NCBI RefSeq assembly: GCF_030435805.1
Contig: NC_081303.1
Coordinates: 74,189,910 to 74,253,909 of the forward strand
DNA: 64,000 nucleotides
Direction: 5' to 3'
Source of the DNA: Mustela lutreola
Lineage: Eukaryota > Chordata > Mammalia > Carnivora > Mustelidae
The notes under the pieces were generated by a model. The model was given only the letters and a program-made list of their open reading frames with translations. It ran no database searches and was not told the DNA's origin. The translations under genes were made by a program, and so were the position numbers. Below, one piece after another: positions 9,591 to 35,780 of the stretch (the stretch's first letter is position 1; the number at the start of each line of letters is the position of its first letter).

Positions 9591-11139
9591 CCGTGGCCCA
9601 ACGCTGATTTTGAGGCGGCAGTGTGACAGCCATAGCCTTTTCCTGTCGGGTGTGTTTCTCTGGGACATGCAGTCCTGCGGGAGCTGGTTGCCTGGTGGAA
9701 AGACATGCCTGCATTTTGCCCACCTCCCTGCTCTGCTCCCAGGGCTCATGAGAAACTGTGTCTAAGAACTGCTGTTGTTTTACATATCACCTCCAAGCAC
9801 ACTCATCACAACCCTCCGAGAGTCATCATTTGGTCGGGGAGAGGTGCCCTGAGAAGTTTTTGAGCACCCAAGAGGATAGGGCTTCCCCCTCCTCTTCTGC
9901 TCTCCCAGAAACCAACACTCCATGGCCAAGAGCCCAGCCAGGGCCAGTCTGGCATTAGCTTAATCCCAAAAATTTAGTATGGCAAAAGAATTCACTGAGA
10001 CCTGAAATTTGACAAGAAAGGGGTTAATGTTCCTCGACCTGGCCTCAAGTAGTTTCAGATGACAGGAACAGTTTTCTCTAACAGGATTACATAACTGCAC
10101 TGTTTTTCTGCTATGCCTGGAACAAAATGTGATCTCTTTTGGATGGTGCTTTTCCTAAGGCCCTAAAGAATAATCACACACTTTATGACCCTCCCATTTT
10201 GGTGACGGGACCTCCAGAGCCGGACCCTGGCTCCTAGACGTTTCGTCGGGGCTGACTTCTTGGCCACAAGGGGCTAGCCAGCTGCAGCCAGCTCCCCCAT
10301 GCCACCGTGGGTCCGTGACTGCTCCGGGCTCCTGGAGGCTGGCTCAAGGGAGTGGGGGAAGGGACCCTGCAAGTATCTGAAGCTACGCCGGACACCTCCA
10401 GGCTAGGAGGCCATGGCTCGAAGGACAGGCAGGAGGTCCCCCAGGCTATCCGTCGCCTCTTTTTTCCCCATTCTTCTTTCTTGATGGATTTCCCTTGTAA
10501 GGTGACAGAAATCACAAAGCTATTTTTAGCAGTGACAGAAGAATGCCTCCTAGGAAATCCCCTTGTTTGGAAAGATCATTCATTAAGCGCTTGAGGTAGA
10601 AGGTGACACCCCCAAAGGGTGGGGGTGAGCGCACTGGAGACCCTGGGAAAGCCTGCTGTCAGTCTTTTCTCTGTCCCGTCACAAGTCCCACCGCTGTGGG
10701 GGAGGATGGGGCCCCTAGAGCAAGACCCAGCTCCAGCACGTTCCATGTTTGGGCTGATCTGCACAGATTCCGGGCAGGTATCCTGGAGGGGGGTGTGGGG
10801 GGTGTGGGGCAGCACACCTGGACAAGAGCGCGCTGGGCTGCTCATGGTAAGCGCCAGGGGACCGGGAGCCAGTGACAGGTGTCACAGGGCAGGAGGGGAT
10901 GCTGACAGCCTCTGAGTTTGACCCCCGCCATCCCCCCAGCTGTCTGACAGGTGGCAGTAGGGGCCCAATCATCCACAAGCCAGACCTAGGAAGTGCCCAG
11001 CCACGGGGGTCCAAACGCCAATTTTTTGATTCTGCACCAAACAGGAAGGAAAAACCACCTCAGACTAACCTCTTAACCTCTCTCACTTTAGAGACTTTTT
11101 CAATCAGCAGTGTAACAAAGTAATAGTCTTTTTTTCTTT
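9591..11139. other. Intergenic stretch without recognised genes
   Basis: No gene, RNA or named repeat recognised. The 9960-10200 part is AT-richer and may be an old unclassified interspersed element; I could not name it. Confidence 0.35.
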
Positions 11140-11556
11140 TTTCTTTAAAGATTTTATTTATCCATTTATTTATTTATTTATTTATTTTTAAAGATTTTAT
11201 TTATTTTATTTGTAAGAGAGAGAGAGAGTGAGAGCAAGCACAGGCAGACAGAGTGGAAGGCAGAGTCAGAGGGAGAAGCAGGCTCCCTGCGGAGCAAGGA
11301 GCCCGATGTGGGACTCCATCCCAGGACGCTGGGATCATGACCTGAGCCGAAGGCAGCTGCTTAACCAACTGAGCCACCCAGGCGTCCCTTATTTATCCAT
11401 TTAGAAAGGGGGATAAAGAGCCCATACACAGTTGGGGGAGGAGCGGCGGGAAAGGGAGAATCCCAGCCAACGCCCCGCTCGATCCTTCCACTGAGATCAG
11501 GACCTGAGCTGAATGCATGGGTCAGAGGCTTCCCTGGCGGAGCCCCCAGGCACCCC
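11140..11556 (-). repeat. Nested pair of CAN-SINEs
   Basis: An outer, degraded copy (11140-11170 and 11390-11556) is split by an inner, younger copy (about 11171-11388). The insertion is marked by the duplicated target ttatttatccattta at about 11155-11168 and 11389-11403. Confidence 0.85.
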
Positions 11557-11559
11557 TAC

Positions 11560-11704
11560 GAATTCTATCTTATATCCACGAGATACTAGAAATACTTATT
11601 ATACCTGCAGTATCCCAAGAACCTTTTGTATTGATTCATACTGCCCTTACAACTCTGTGATGCAAGCACTATTTCTGCCTCCCTTTCAAAGATAAGGAAA
11701 CTGA
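11560..11704 (-). repeat. MIR SINE, first half
   Basis: Ends tttcaaagataaggaaactga. The same element continues at 12011-12115 after SINE insertions, and aaagatarggaaactga is duplicated on both sides. Confidence 0.65.
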
Positions 11705-12010
11705 AGGGGCGCCTGGCTGGCTCAGTCAGGGGAGCTCAGGTGCTCCACTTCCGGCATATGCGTTCACGTCCCACACTGGGTGTAGAGGTTACTTACTAAT
11801 ACAATTTTTAAAGATTTTATTTATTTCTTTGAGAGACCCAGAGAGAGAATGAAAGGGAAGGGGGGGCAGAGGGAAAGGAGGCGCCCGCTGGCCAGGGACC
11901 CGGTGCAGCGCTCCATCCCAGGACCTCGAGATGATGACCTGAGCCGAAGGCAGACCCTTCACCAAATGAGCCACCCAGGCGCTCCCAAAATAAAATCTTC
12001 AAACAAAACA
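11705..12010 (+). repeat. Nested CAN-SINEs inserted in MIR
   Basis: An older plus-strand CAN-SINE (11705-11806, remnant 11997-12010; head ggggcgcctggctggctcag and 'actgggtgtagaggttactt') carries a younger minus-strand copy (11807-11996) in its A-rich tail. The whole is bounded by a 17-base target-site duplication with one mismatch (11688-11704 and 12011-12027). This gives a three-layer insertion order: MIR, old SINE, young SINE. Confidence 0.88.
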
Positions 12011-12115
12011 AAAGATAGGGAAACTGAGGCCCAGAATTTGGCCCAAGTTCACCCAGTGAGTCAGCAGTGACTCTGTGATTTGAACACAGGCAACATGTGC
12101 TCTTGTCCATGACAA
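12011..12115 (-). repeat. MIR SINE, second half
   Basis: Reads aaactgaggcccagaatttg then 'cccaagttcacccagtgagt' and 'gatttgaacacaggcaac', the reverse complement of the MIR core. Confidence 0.7.
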
Positions 12116-12229
12116 CATTTTATCAATGCAAGACATTTAACTACAAAATTATTAGGACTATTTAGGCTGTAGCAAGGGGGCTGGTTATAAAAAACCCAGT
12201 AACTTTTTGTAACAAAGACTATATGCTTA

Positions 12230-13240
12230 AATACAATTAAGTGTCTTTTCAAAATAGCAGTCAAAAAATTTAAAATAGCTATGCATATACTTGCAAAGAA
12301 AGAAACAAAAACCTAGATGAAAAACAGTAGAGGATTTACTGGAGGCCAACGCACGGGAACCGGTGTGCCGCACCCCTGGGCAGGACAGTCACCACAGTGA
12401 ACTTGTCAATGCGCCCAAGTCTAAAAATCAAAGGCTTCATCAAAACTACGAAATATTTATGTTTCAAAGGATGCTAGCAAGAAAGTGGAAGGACAGCCTG
12501 TAGAGCAGGAGGAAAGGCTTACAAATCCTGTGTCTGAAGTACTTGGCTTCGTAACAACGAATGCATTCTTACAACTCAACAATAAAAAGACGATCCAACT
12601 TGGAAAAGGGCAAAGGATTTGAAGGCATCTTCCCAAAGGTAGAAATGGTGACTATTGGAGGGCCTGGCTGGCTCAGTAGGTTAAATGTCTGATTCTTGGT
12701 TTTGGCTCAGGTCGGAATCTCAGGGTCATGGGATGGAGCCCTGTGTCTCCCCAAGTTGGGCTCCATGCTCAGCATGAAGTCTGCTTGAGATTCTCTTTCT
12801 CCCTCTCCTCCCCAGGCTCTCTCATTAAGTAAATAAATCTTTAAAAAAAAAAAAAAGAAAGAAAGAAAAGGAATGGTGAGTATCTGTAAACACCCAAACA
12901 GATAGAGTTGTGGTCTGTCCATACAATGGAATACTATTTGGCCGTAACAAGGAATGAAGGACAGACACGCCCTACAATATGTGTGACCCATGAAAACATG
13001 ATACTCAGTGAACGAAGTCAGACGCAAAAGGTCATGTGTTCTATGGTTCCATTTATGTGAAATGTCCTTAATGGGCAAATCTAGAGAGAAGGCAGATTAG
13101 TGGTTGTCATTAGCAGGGGAAATGGGAAGGGTCTGATAATGGGTGCAGGGTTTCTTTTGGAGTGATGAAAATCATGTGGAACTATGTAATTGTGGTTCTT
13201 GCACAACTTTGTTGTGAATAGAGCACTTCAAGTGCACTTT
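12230..13240 (+). repeat. L1 LINE 3' portion (ORF2 end and 3' UTR), fragment
   Basis: Old L1 sequence: 'cttcatcaaaactacgaaat', 'cttacaactcaacaataaaa', 'gggcaaaggatttgaaggca', then after a SINE 'catacaatggaatactattt', 'aaggaatgaaggacagacac' and 'ttgcacaactttgttgtgaa'. These are the standard order of the L1 ORF2 C-terminal and 3' UTR region. Heavily diverged and truncated at the 5' side. Confidence 0.8.
12659..12857 (+). repeat. CAN-SINE inside L1
   Basis: Head gagggcctggctggctcag; tail aagtaaataaatctttaaaa. Intermediate-age subfamily ('cttggttttggctcaggtcg'). Confidence 0.85.
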
Positions 13241-13350
13241 TATTTTTACTTATTTTTTTAAGTAGGCTCCGTGCCCAACAGGTGGCTTGAACTAATGACC
13301 CTGAGATCAAGAATTGGATATTCTACCCGCTAAGCCAGCCAGGTGCCCCA
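13241..13350 (-). repeat. Older CAN-SINE subfamily copy
   Basis: 'aagtaggctccgtgcccaac' to 'taagccagccaggtgcccca', tRNA-derived part only. Confidence 0.75.
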
Positions 13351-13374
13351 GTACTCTTTTAAAAAAGGTAATAC

Positions 13375-13571
13375 GGGGGCGCCTGGGTGGCTCAGTCATT
13401 AGGCATCTGCCTTTGGCTCCGGTGATGGTCCCAGGGTCCTGGGATTGAGCCCCACATCGGGCTCCCTGTTTGGTAGGAAGCCTGCTTCTCCCTCTCCCAC
13501 TCCCCATGCCTGTGTTCCCTCTCTCAACTGTGTCTCTATCTGTCAAATAAATAAATACAATCTTAAAAAAA
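13375..13571 (+). repeat. CAN-SINE with target-site duplication
   Basis: Head gggggcgcctgggtggctca. Flanked by aaaaaggtaatac and aaaaaagtaatat. Confidence 0.9.
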
Positions 13572-13599
13572 GTAATATGGTTTATAAATCCGATCTCAA

Positions 13600-13785
13600 T
13601 TAAAAAAAAAAGATTTTATTTATTTATGTGTCAGATTGAGACAGGGAGAGAGGGAACACAAGCAGGGGGAGAGGAAGAAGCAGGCTCCCCATTGAGCAGG
13701 GAGTCCGATCCAGGGCTGGATCCCAGGACCTCTGGATCATGACCCGAGCCGAAGGCAGACAACTAACTGAGCTATCCAGGTGCCC
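13600..13785 (-). repeat. CAN-SINE
   Basis: Left end aaaaaaagattttatttatt, right end gagctatccaggtgccc. Confidence 0.87.
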
Positions 13786-13854
13786 AGACATCTCAATTTT
13801 TTTTTTTTAAAGGAAAAAATAATGTATTTTTTTCTTTTCTTTTCTTTCTTTCTT

Positions 13855-13986
13855 TTTGTTTTTTAAAGCAAGCTGCATGTGCCACGTGGAGCCCAGCTTG
13901 GGGATTCAGGTCACCACCCGGAGATCAAGACCTGAACTGAGATTAAGAGTCACCGTCTTCCAGATTAAGAGCCACCCAGGCACCCC
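13855..13986 (-). repeat. Older CAN-SINE copy
   Basis: 'gtttttaaagcaagctgcatg' to 'gagccacccaggcacccc', short type without the CT-rich body. Confidence 0.65.
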
Positions 13987-14510
13987 CTAAACAATGTATT
14001 TTCAGACTCCCAACAACATTGTATTTGGGGATAAGGAGCAACTGGAAAACAAAGCTGTTAAATCCGAAATTCTTTGGAAAAATACACGTCAGAATAAGCA
14101 AGAAACACAGAAGACGATGGGACTTGGCTTGCCCTAACAGATATTAACACATACAATGATTCAATAAGATCCCGAGCAAAAGAATAAATACATCAATGCA
14201 AAAGAATGAGAAAACCTAATATTGTCTAAATAAAATTTCCTATATGCTAAAGGTGCTGAAAGAACTTTTTTTTTTTTTAAAGATTTTATTTATTTCTCAG
14301 AGAGAGAGAGAGAGAGAGCACGAGATGGGAGGTCAGACTCTCTGCGGAGCTGGGAGCCCTGTGCAGGACCCGATTCCGAGACTCTGGGATCATGACCTGA
14401 GCTGAGGGCAGTTGCTTAACTAACTGAGCCTCCCAGGCGCCCTGGAAAGAACATTTATTCAATGCCGAAGGGAAAACAGGAATTCGGATTTCAAATGAAT
14501 CTGCATTCTC
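13987..14510 (+). repeat. L1 LINE ORF2 fragment, interrupted by a SINE
   Basis: Contains 'gatgggacttggcttgccct' and 'aacagatattaacacataca', a recognisable L1 ORF2 stretch, then continues past a SINE (14266-14442) with 'gaaagaacatttattcaatg'. Broken on the coding level. Confidence 0.65.
14266..14442 (-). repeat. CAN-SINE inside L1
   Basis: T run then aaagattttatttatttctc; right end gagcctcccaggcgccc. Confidence 0.88.
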
Positions 14511-14549
14511 TGAATCTCACCAGGATGTAAACTCCTTTGAAAAACGGCA

Positions 14550-14733
14550 CTGGGACGCCTGGGGTGGCTCGGGGGGCTGGGGTCGGGGTCCCAGAGTCGT
14601 GGGATCGAGCCCCCGTCCGGCTCCCTGCAGTGGGGAGTCTGCTTCTCCCTCGCCCTCTGCCTGCTGCTCCCCCTGCTTACGCCCTTTCCCTCTCTCTCCG
14701 ACTAATAATAAACCTTTTTCTAACAAGAAGAGA
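14550..14733 (+). repeat. CAN-SINE at the edge of the KHDC4 CpG island
   Basis: Head gggacgcctggggtggctcg; tail taataataaacctttttcta. GC-enriched relative to other copies. Confidence 0.8.
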
Positions 14734-14870
14734 AAAACAGCGCTGCAAGCCATCCGTCCAGCCGAGAGTCCCGCAGTCCCAGACCCCCAACGCGGTCGCG
14801 CGCGGCGGCCACCACCCACTCCAGGGCTCCCCCGGGCGAAGCACCAGGGCCGGCCCGCCCCTGCGCCGTC

Positions 14871-15125
14871 CGCCGTCCACCCCGAGCCCGCCCCGCCCCG
14901 CCCTTCTCTCCCCGCCCCGCCCCTCCCCCGGCCGCCGTCCACCCCGAGCCCGCCCCGCCCCGCCCTTCTCTCCCCTCCCCTCCCCTCCCCTCCCCGCCCC
15001 GCCCCTCCCCCGGCCGCCGTCCACCCCGAGCCCGCCCCGCCCCGCCCCGCCCTTCTCTCCCCGCCCCGCCCCTCCCCTCCCCGCCCCGCCCCTCCCCCGG
15101 CCGCCGTCCACCCCGAGCCCCGCCC
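14871..15125. repeat. GC-rich minisatellite upstream of KHDC4
   Basis: Imperfect tandem units, each opening with cgccgtccaccccgagcc at about 14871, 14933, 15015 and 15102, giving spacings near 62, 82 and 87 bases. Units vary in the number of cccgccccgcc and cccctcccct blocks. The minus strand is a G-tract array with clear G-quadruplex potential. Confidence 0.9.
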
Positions 15126-15589
15126 TCCCTCCGCTCTCCCGCCCGGGCGCCGGCGCCCCCTCGCGGCGCCCCCTCGCCCCTGCTCTGAAAGCCGTGGCTG
15201 GCGCGCAGACGTAGAACCAGAGAAAGTCTTCACGTGGCCTTTGGGACGTGCCACTGGCCTTTTCCTAAACAGGTAACGGAGGCGTGAGGCGGGCCCGTGG
15301 CGGAAGGCTCGCTCCGGGCCGGAGGTCGTGGCCGCACTCGGGGAGAGACCCGTTCGACTCCGGACTCCTGCGCATTGTCTGGCCGGCGACCGCCGTGCCC
15401 ACAACAAACATGGGCCTGCTCGCCCCGATCCCGCCGGGACGCGCGCTTCGGCAGCCATCTTTCTCAAGGGCAGGGCGCGCGCAGGAAGGTCGGGCCCCAC
15501 CTGGCTCCGAGGACGCCGGCGGCCTGGAAATCAACAGGCGTCCAATGGGAAGCGGCGCTTTCGCCGGAACAGCGTCTCCTTGCGACCGG

Positions 15590-15677
15590 AAGGGGCTGTG
15601 CGTGAGGGCGTTGGGGGCGGAAGTGACGGGAGGTGGTGGCGGCGTAGTTGGCGGGTGGCTGAGCGGAGCCGGTCGCC
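15590..15677 (+). other. KHDC4: Probable KHDC4 5' UTR
   Basis: Short GC-rich leader directly before the start codon (context gtcgccATGt). The transcription start is estimated only. No upstream ATG lies between about 15590 and the start codon. Confidence 0.5.
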
Positions 15678-32534
<16,857 letters not shown>

Positions 32535-33632
32535 GGAAACAGCGGAACAGAGCTTTGACCCTCGGTGACTCTCTTTAGCAATAATGCATGCATTTGATTT
32601 AATAAGACTCTGGGGCCTGTACTGGGAACCATCATGGACCTTTGCAGAAGTTAGAGATGCAGTGTCCCCTTTCTTAAAGGGGTCTCATTCTTTTCTAAAC
32701 ATCCTTGTTTCTGCAGTGGCATAGTATCTTAAAATTTACTTAGAATCACAAACTTGTCTCAGAAGCTTTTTAACAGTCGGTGAAATGTGCTTGTCCAACA
32801 GAGCGTCCCAGCAGGGTCACTCCAGTATACCTTTGACCTGTCCAGCCTCTTCCACATGAATGTCCCCAATTCTGACAAAAAGAAAGTTTTCTTTGTAATT
32901 TACTACTATTTGGTCCATTTTGCTGACGACTGGTTGCAAACAAAGCCTTACTATGTATTAGTGCGGAGATGATTTTAAGTCCGGCCTTTCCTTTCTGCAC
33001 CTTTAAACTAAGAACAGTTCATCCTTATTTGATTTTTGCATTCTTTTCTGTTTTGGAAAATGCAGTTTTACTAATTTAAAGCTGTTGGATTTAGCTGGAT
33101 CCTGCGTAGGAATATGGAGGGTTTTCCCTTCATTATGTCTTTTTAACGGGATGATGCAAAGCAGGCACCAGCAGGCTCTATAGTCCCGGAAAGTCATTGC
33201 AGTTTTTATTGCCCTATTCATAAGCTCCATGTCTTCAGCTGGGTCCGAGAAAACTGCTTGATCCAAAGCTGGTCAGAACTCAGCACAGAAGTGAAAAACA
33301 GTGATCTGTCTCAGAACTGGTCGCAGCCAAAGTAGAGACTTGACTGCTCACGATAGGACGGATGGTGGACCTAGTGACCGAAATGGCAACTTGTCCTTTT
33401 TCTTGGCATGACATTACAGGTTTTGCCAAAAGAACTTTTTTGTATCAAATACTGATGTGTGAAAGGAGGAGCTAGTCTGCTGAACCAGGAGTAGTTTGGG
33501 ATACGAACTGTCAGTTTTTGCACATTTGAATCCTTTGCGGGCTGGCTTTGTATAAACATATTCTCTGGTTTCCTATATGTTGTAAATACTTAGACCATAA
33601 TTTCATTATAAATAAATGTATAAATACTCTGC
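32535..33632 (+). other. KHDC4: KHDC4 3' UTR and poly(A) signal
   Basis: Unique, repeat-free sequence after the stop codon. An AATAAA hexamer at about 33611-33616 lies in an AT-rich setting with T- and G-rich sequence shortly after it, the likely polyadenylation signal. This ends the transcript less than 1 kb before the RIT1 first exon. Confidence 0.75.
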
Positions 33633-33719
33633 GGTTTCTCGTCTCTCTTGCACAACCCAGCCTGGTCGGCAAGTTTGCACGCAGTTCCGAGAGTAAGCCC
33701 TTCCGACGCCCCGGGCCTT

Positions 33720-35780
33720 AGTGCCCCCCTGCGAGCGCGGTCCGAGCGCGGTCCGAGCGCGGTCCGTGGGGGGTGACGCGCGTCCTAAACAACCTCCCCC
33801 GGGGGAGCGCTCCCAGACGGCCAGCGGAAGTTGGCCAGCTCCTCCCGGCCCCGGCGAGCGCCCCCCGAAGAGCGGTGGGGGACGGGGCGCCGCGCTTGCT
33901 GCCGAGTTCGGTGAAAGGCCCTGGGAGCGCCCCGGGGCAGCCGGAGAGCGCTGCGTTCCTGGGGGCAGCACACTCTGGCCGCGGCGGAGCCAGCGTGGAC
34001 TGTCCGGCCTGCGGCTGGGGTCTGCGCTCCGGCGGCCTCTAGGAGCCCCGGCGCTGGAGCTGCGTCCGCGTTATTTCGGGGGGATTTGCCGGCTTCGCAT
34101 TTCGGGTTTTGCGACAAACGTCACGCAATCCCAGTGAGAGCGCGTCCCCGCGTCCCCGGTCGAGACCGCCCCGCTTCCCCGCGCGCATGCGCACGCCCGC
34201 GAGCCGTGCTCCCGAGGGGGCGGGGCTCCAGGGGCGGGACCAGGCGCGCGTCACGCGATCCCGCCCCCCCGCGGTGGCGCCATCTTCCCCGGCCGCGGGC
34301 GGGGTCACAGGTCACCGGCGGATCCTCGCGTGGGGCGGGCGGGTGGGCGAGCCGGGGGTCCGCGCGGCGCGGGGGCGGGAGCGGGGGCGCGCGGAGGGCC
34401 CGGGGACCCCAGGGGCCGCCTCCCGGCCTCCGTGCCGGCGCCCTGGTCTGAGGAGGAGCCCGGAGTGGTTTCGCCGCTTTTGTTTTCCTTCTGGGAACTG
34501 CCGTCCCCGCGAGCGCTGTGCGGGGTCGCCGGCCCGACCTCCCGGGGCAAGGTGAGGGGCCGGCGGGTCGGGGGCCGCCGGGCCGGGCGCGCGCTGGGGA
34601 GGGGCCCGGGGCCGCCGTGGGTGCGTGCGGGGGGGGGCGCCGGGGCCCGGGGGGGCGCCGGGCGGGGCCGGGGGCGCGGGGCGGATCCGGGGCGCGGGGG
34701 CGGCCCGGGCGCAGCGCGTCCTTCTGCCCTCGCAGGTGCGCGTCCCGAGGGACCATGGAGCCGGGGCGCCCCGCGGGCAGCGGCTGCGGCAGCCCCGCCG
34801 GCCTCTCCCGGGAGTACAAGCTGGTGATGCTGGGCGCCGGCGGCGTGGGCAAGAGCGGTAGGTGCCGGCCCCGCGGGGGGGGCTGGAGCTGGCGCCGAGG
34901 CCGCCCCGTGTAACTGTGCTGTCTCGTCCCGAAGCCATGACCATGCAGTTCATCAGCCACCGCTTCCCCGAGGACCACGACCCCACCATCGGTAAGTCCG
35001 GGGCTGCGAGCCCCTGCGTGGGCCCGTCCGCGCGGCGGTGCGCGGGCCCGCGGGGCGCTTCTGCCCGGAGCGTCCCGGGGGGGCCCGTGCGACGTCCGCG
35101 GCCCGTGCGACGTCCGTGCGACGCCGCCTCTGCGGACCCTCCTCCCGCGCTGGGGTCGCGGCTGTCGCGGGCCCGGGCTGTCCGGCGCGCGGCGGGGCGG
35201 CGTGGGCCGCCGCGGGGCCGCCTGCGCTCCCCGCGCCGAGGGTCCCCGGCCGCAGGACTATGAGTCAGCGGTTGGAGCGCCCACAGAAGGAAGCAGAAGA
35301 ACAAGTCCGGCCGGCCGGCGCCGACCCGCGGCCCCCGACCCGCTGCCCCCGACCCGCGGCCCCCGACCCGCGGCCGCGCTGCCCCCGGAGCTCGCGCTCA
35401 CTGCTCGGGCCGGCGCGTCCCTCCGGAGCGGGGTCTGCGCGGCGCGGGCGGCACGGGGCGCTCCGCGGCTGGCGCGCCCCTCCCCGACCCCCTGCCCTGT
35501 GCTGCGGGTTTTCTACGCAGACTCAGGACAGCGCTGTCCCCGGCTGTACGGAAGCGGGATTGGTGCCGAGGGTGCGCTCCCGGGATGAGAAGGGAAGCGC
35601 ACGAGCGGGGAGCCGGCGGGGCCTTGCAGCGCCGGACGCGGGACCCGGGGCCGGTTCTCCGGGGCGGGTTTCCACTGGCCCCGGCCGCTGCGGCTCTGCG
35701 GTCCGCGGGGCCCGCGACGTGCTGCGTGGGACGTGCGCGTTGGGGTCCCCGCTAGGTCGGGAGCTCTAGAAAGAGACGCA
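33720..35780. promoter_or_regulatory. RIT1: CpG island and RIT1 promoter
   Basis: CpG-dense sequence covering the RIT1 noncoding first exon and first two coding exons. Motifs seen: an NRF1-type GCGCATGCGC at 34183-34192, a GC box gggggcggggc near 34215, and a YY1-like ggcgccatcttc near 34277, all 250-370 bases before the probable first exon donor. No TATA box. An 11-bp tandem repeat lies at 33733-33765. Confidence 0.75.
34440..34551 (+). other. RIT1: Probable RIT1 noncoding first exon
   Basis: Ends in a strong donor (gcaag followed by gtgagg at 34552). Joins to the acceptor before 34736 (ctgccctcgcag), whose exon carries the start codon at 34755. The 5' end is estimated. Confidence 0.55.

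Noticed and set aside
34312-35304. 330-codon minus-strand open frame across the RIT1 promoter
   Set aside because: Lies in a CpG island, antisense to real RIT1 exons, with Arg, Pro and Gly-dominated composition and no domain. Stop codons are rare at this GC content.
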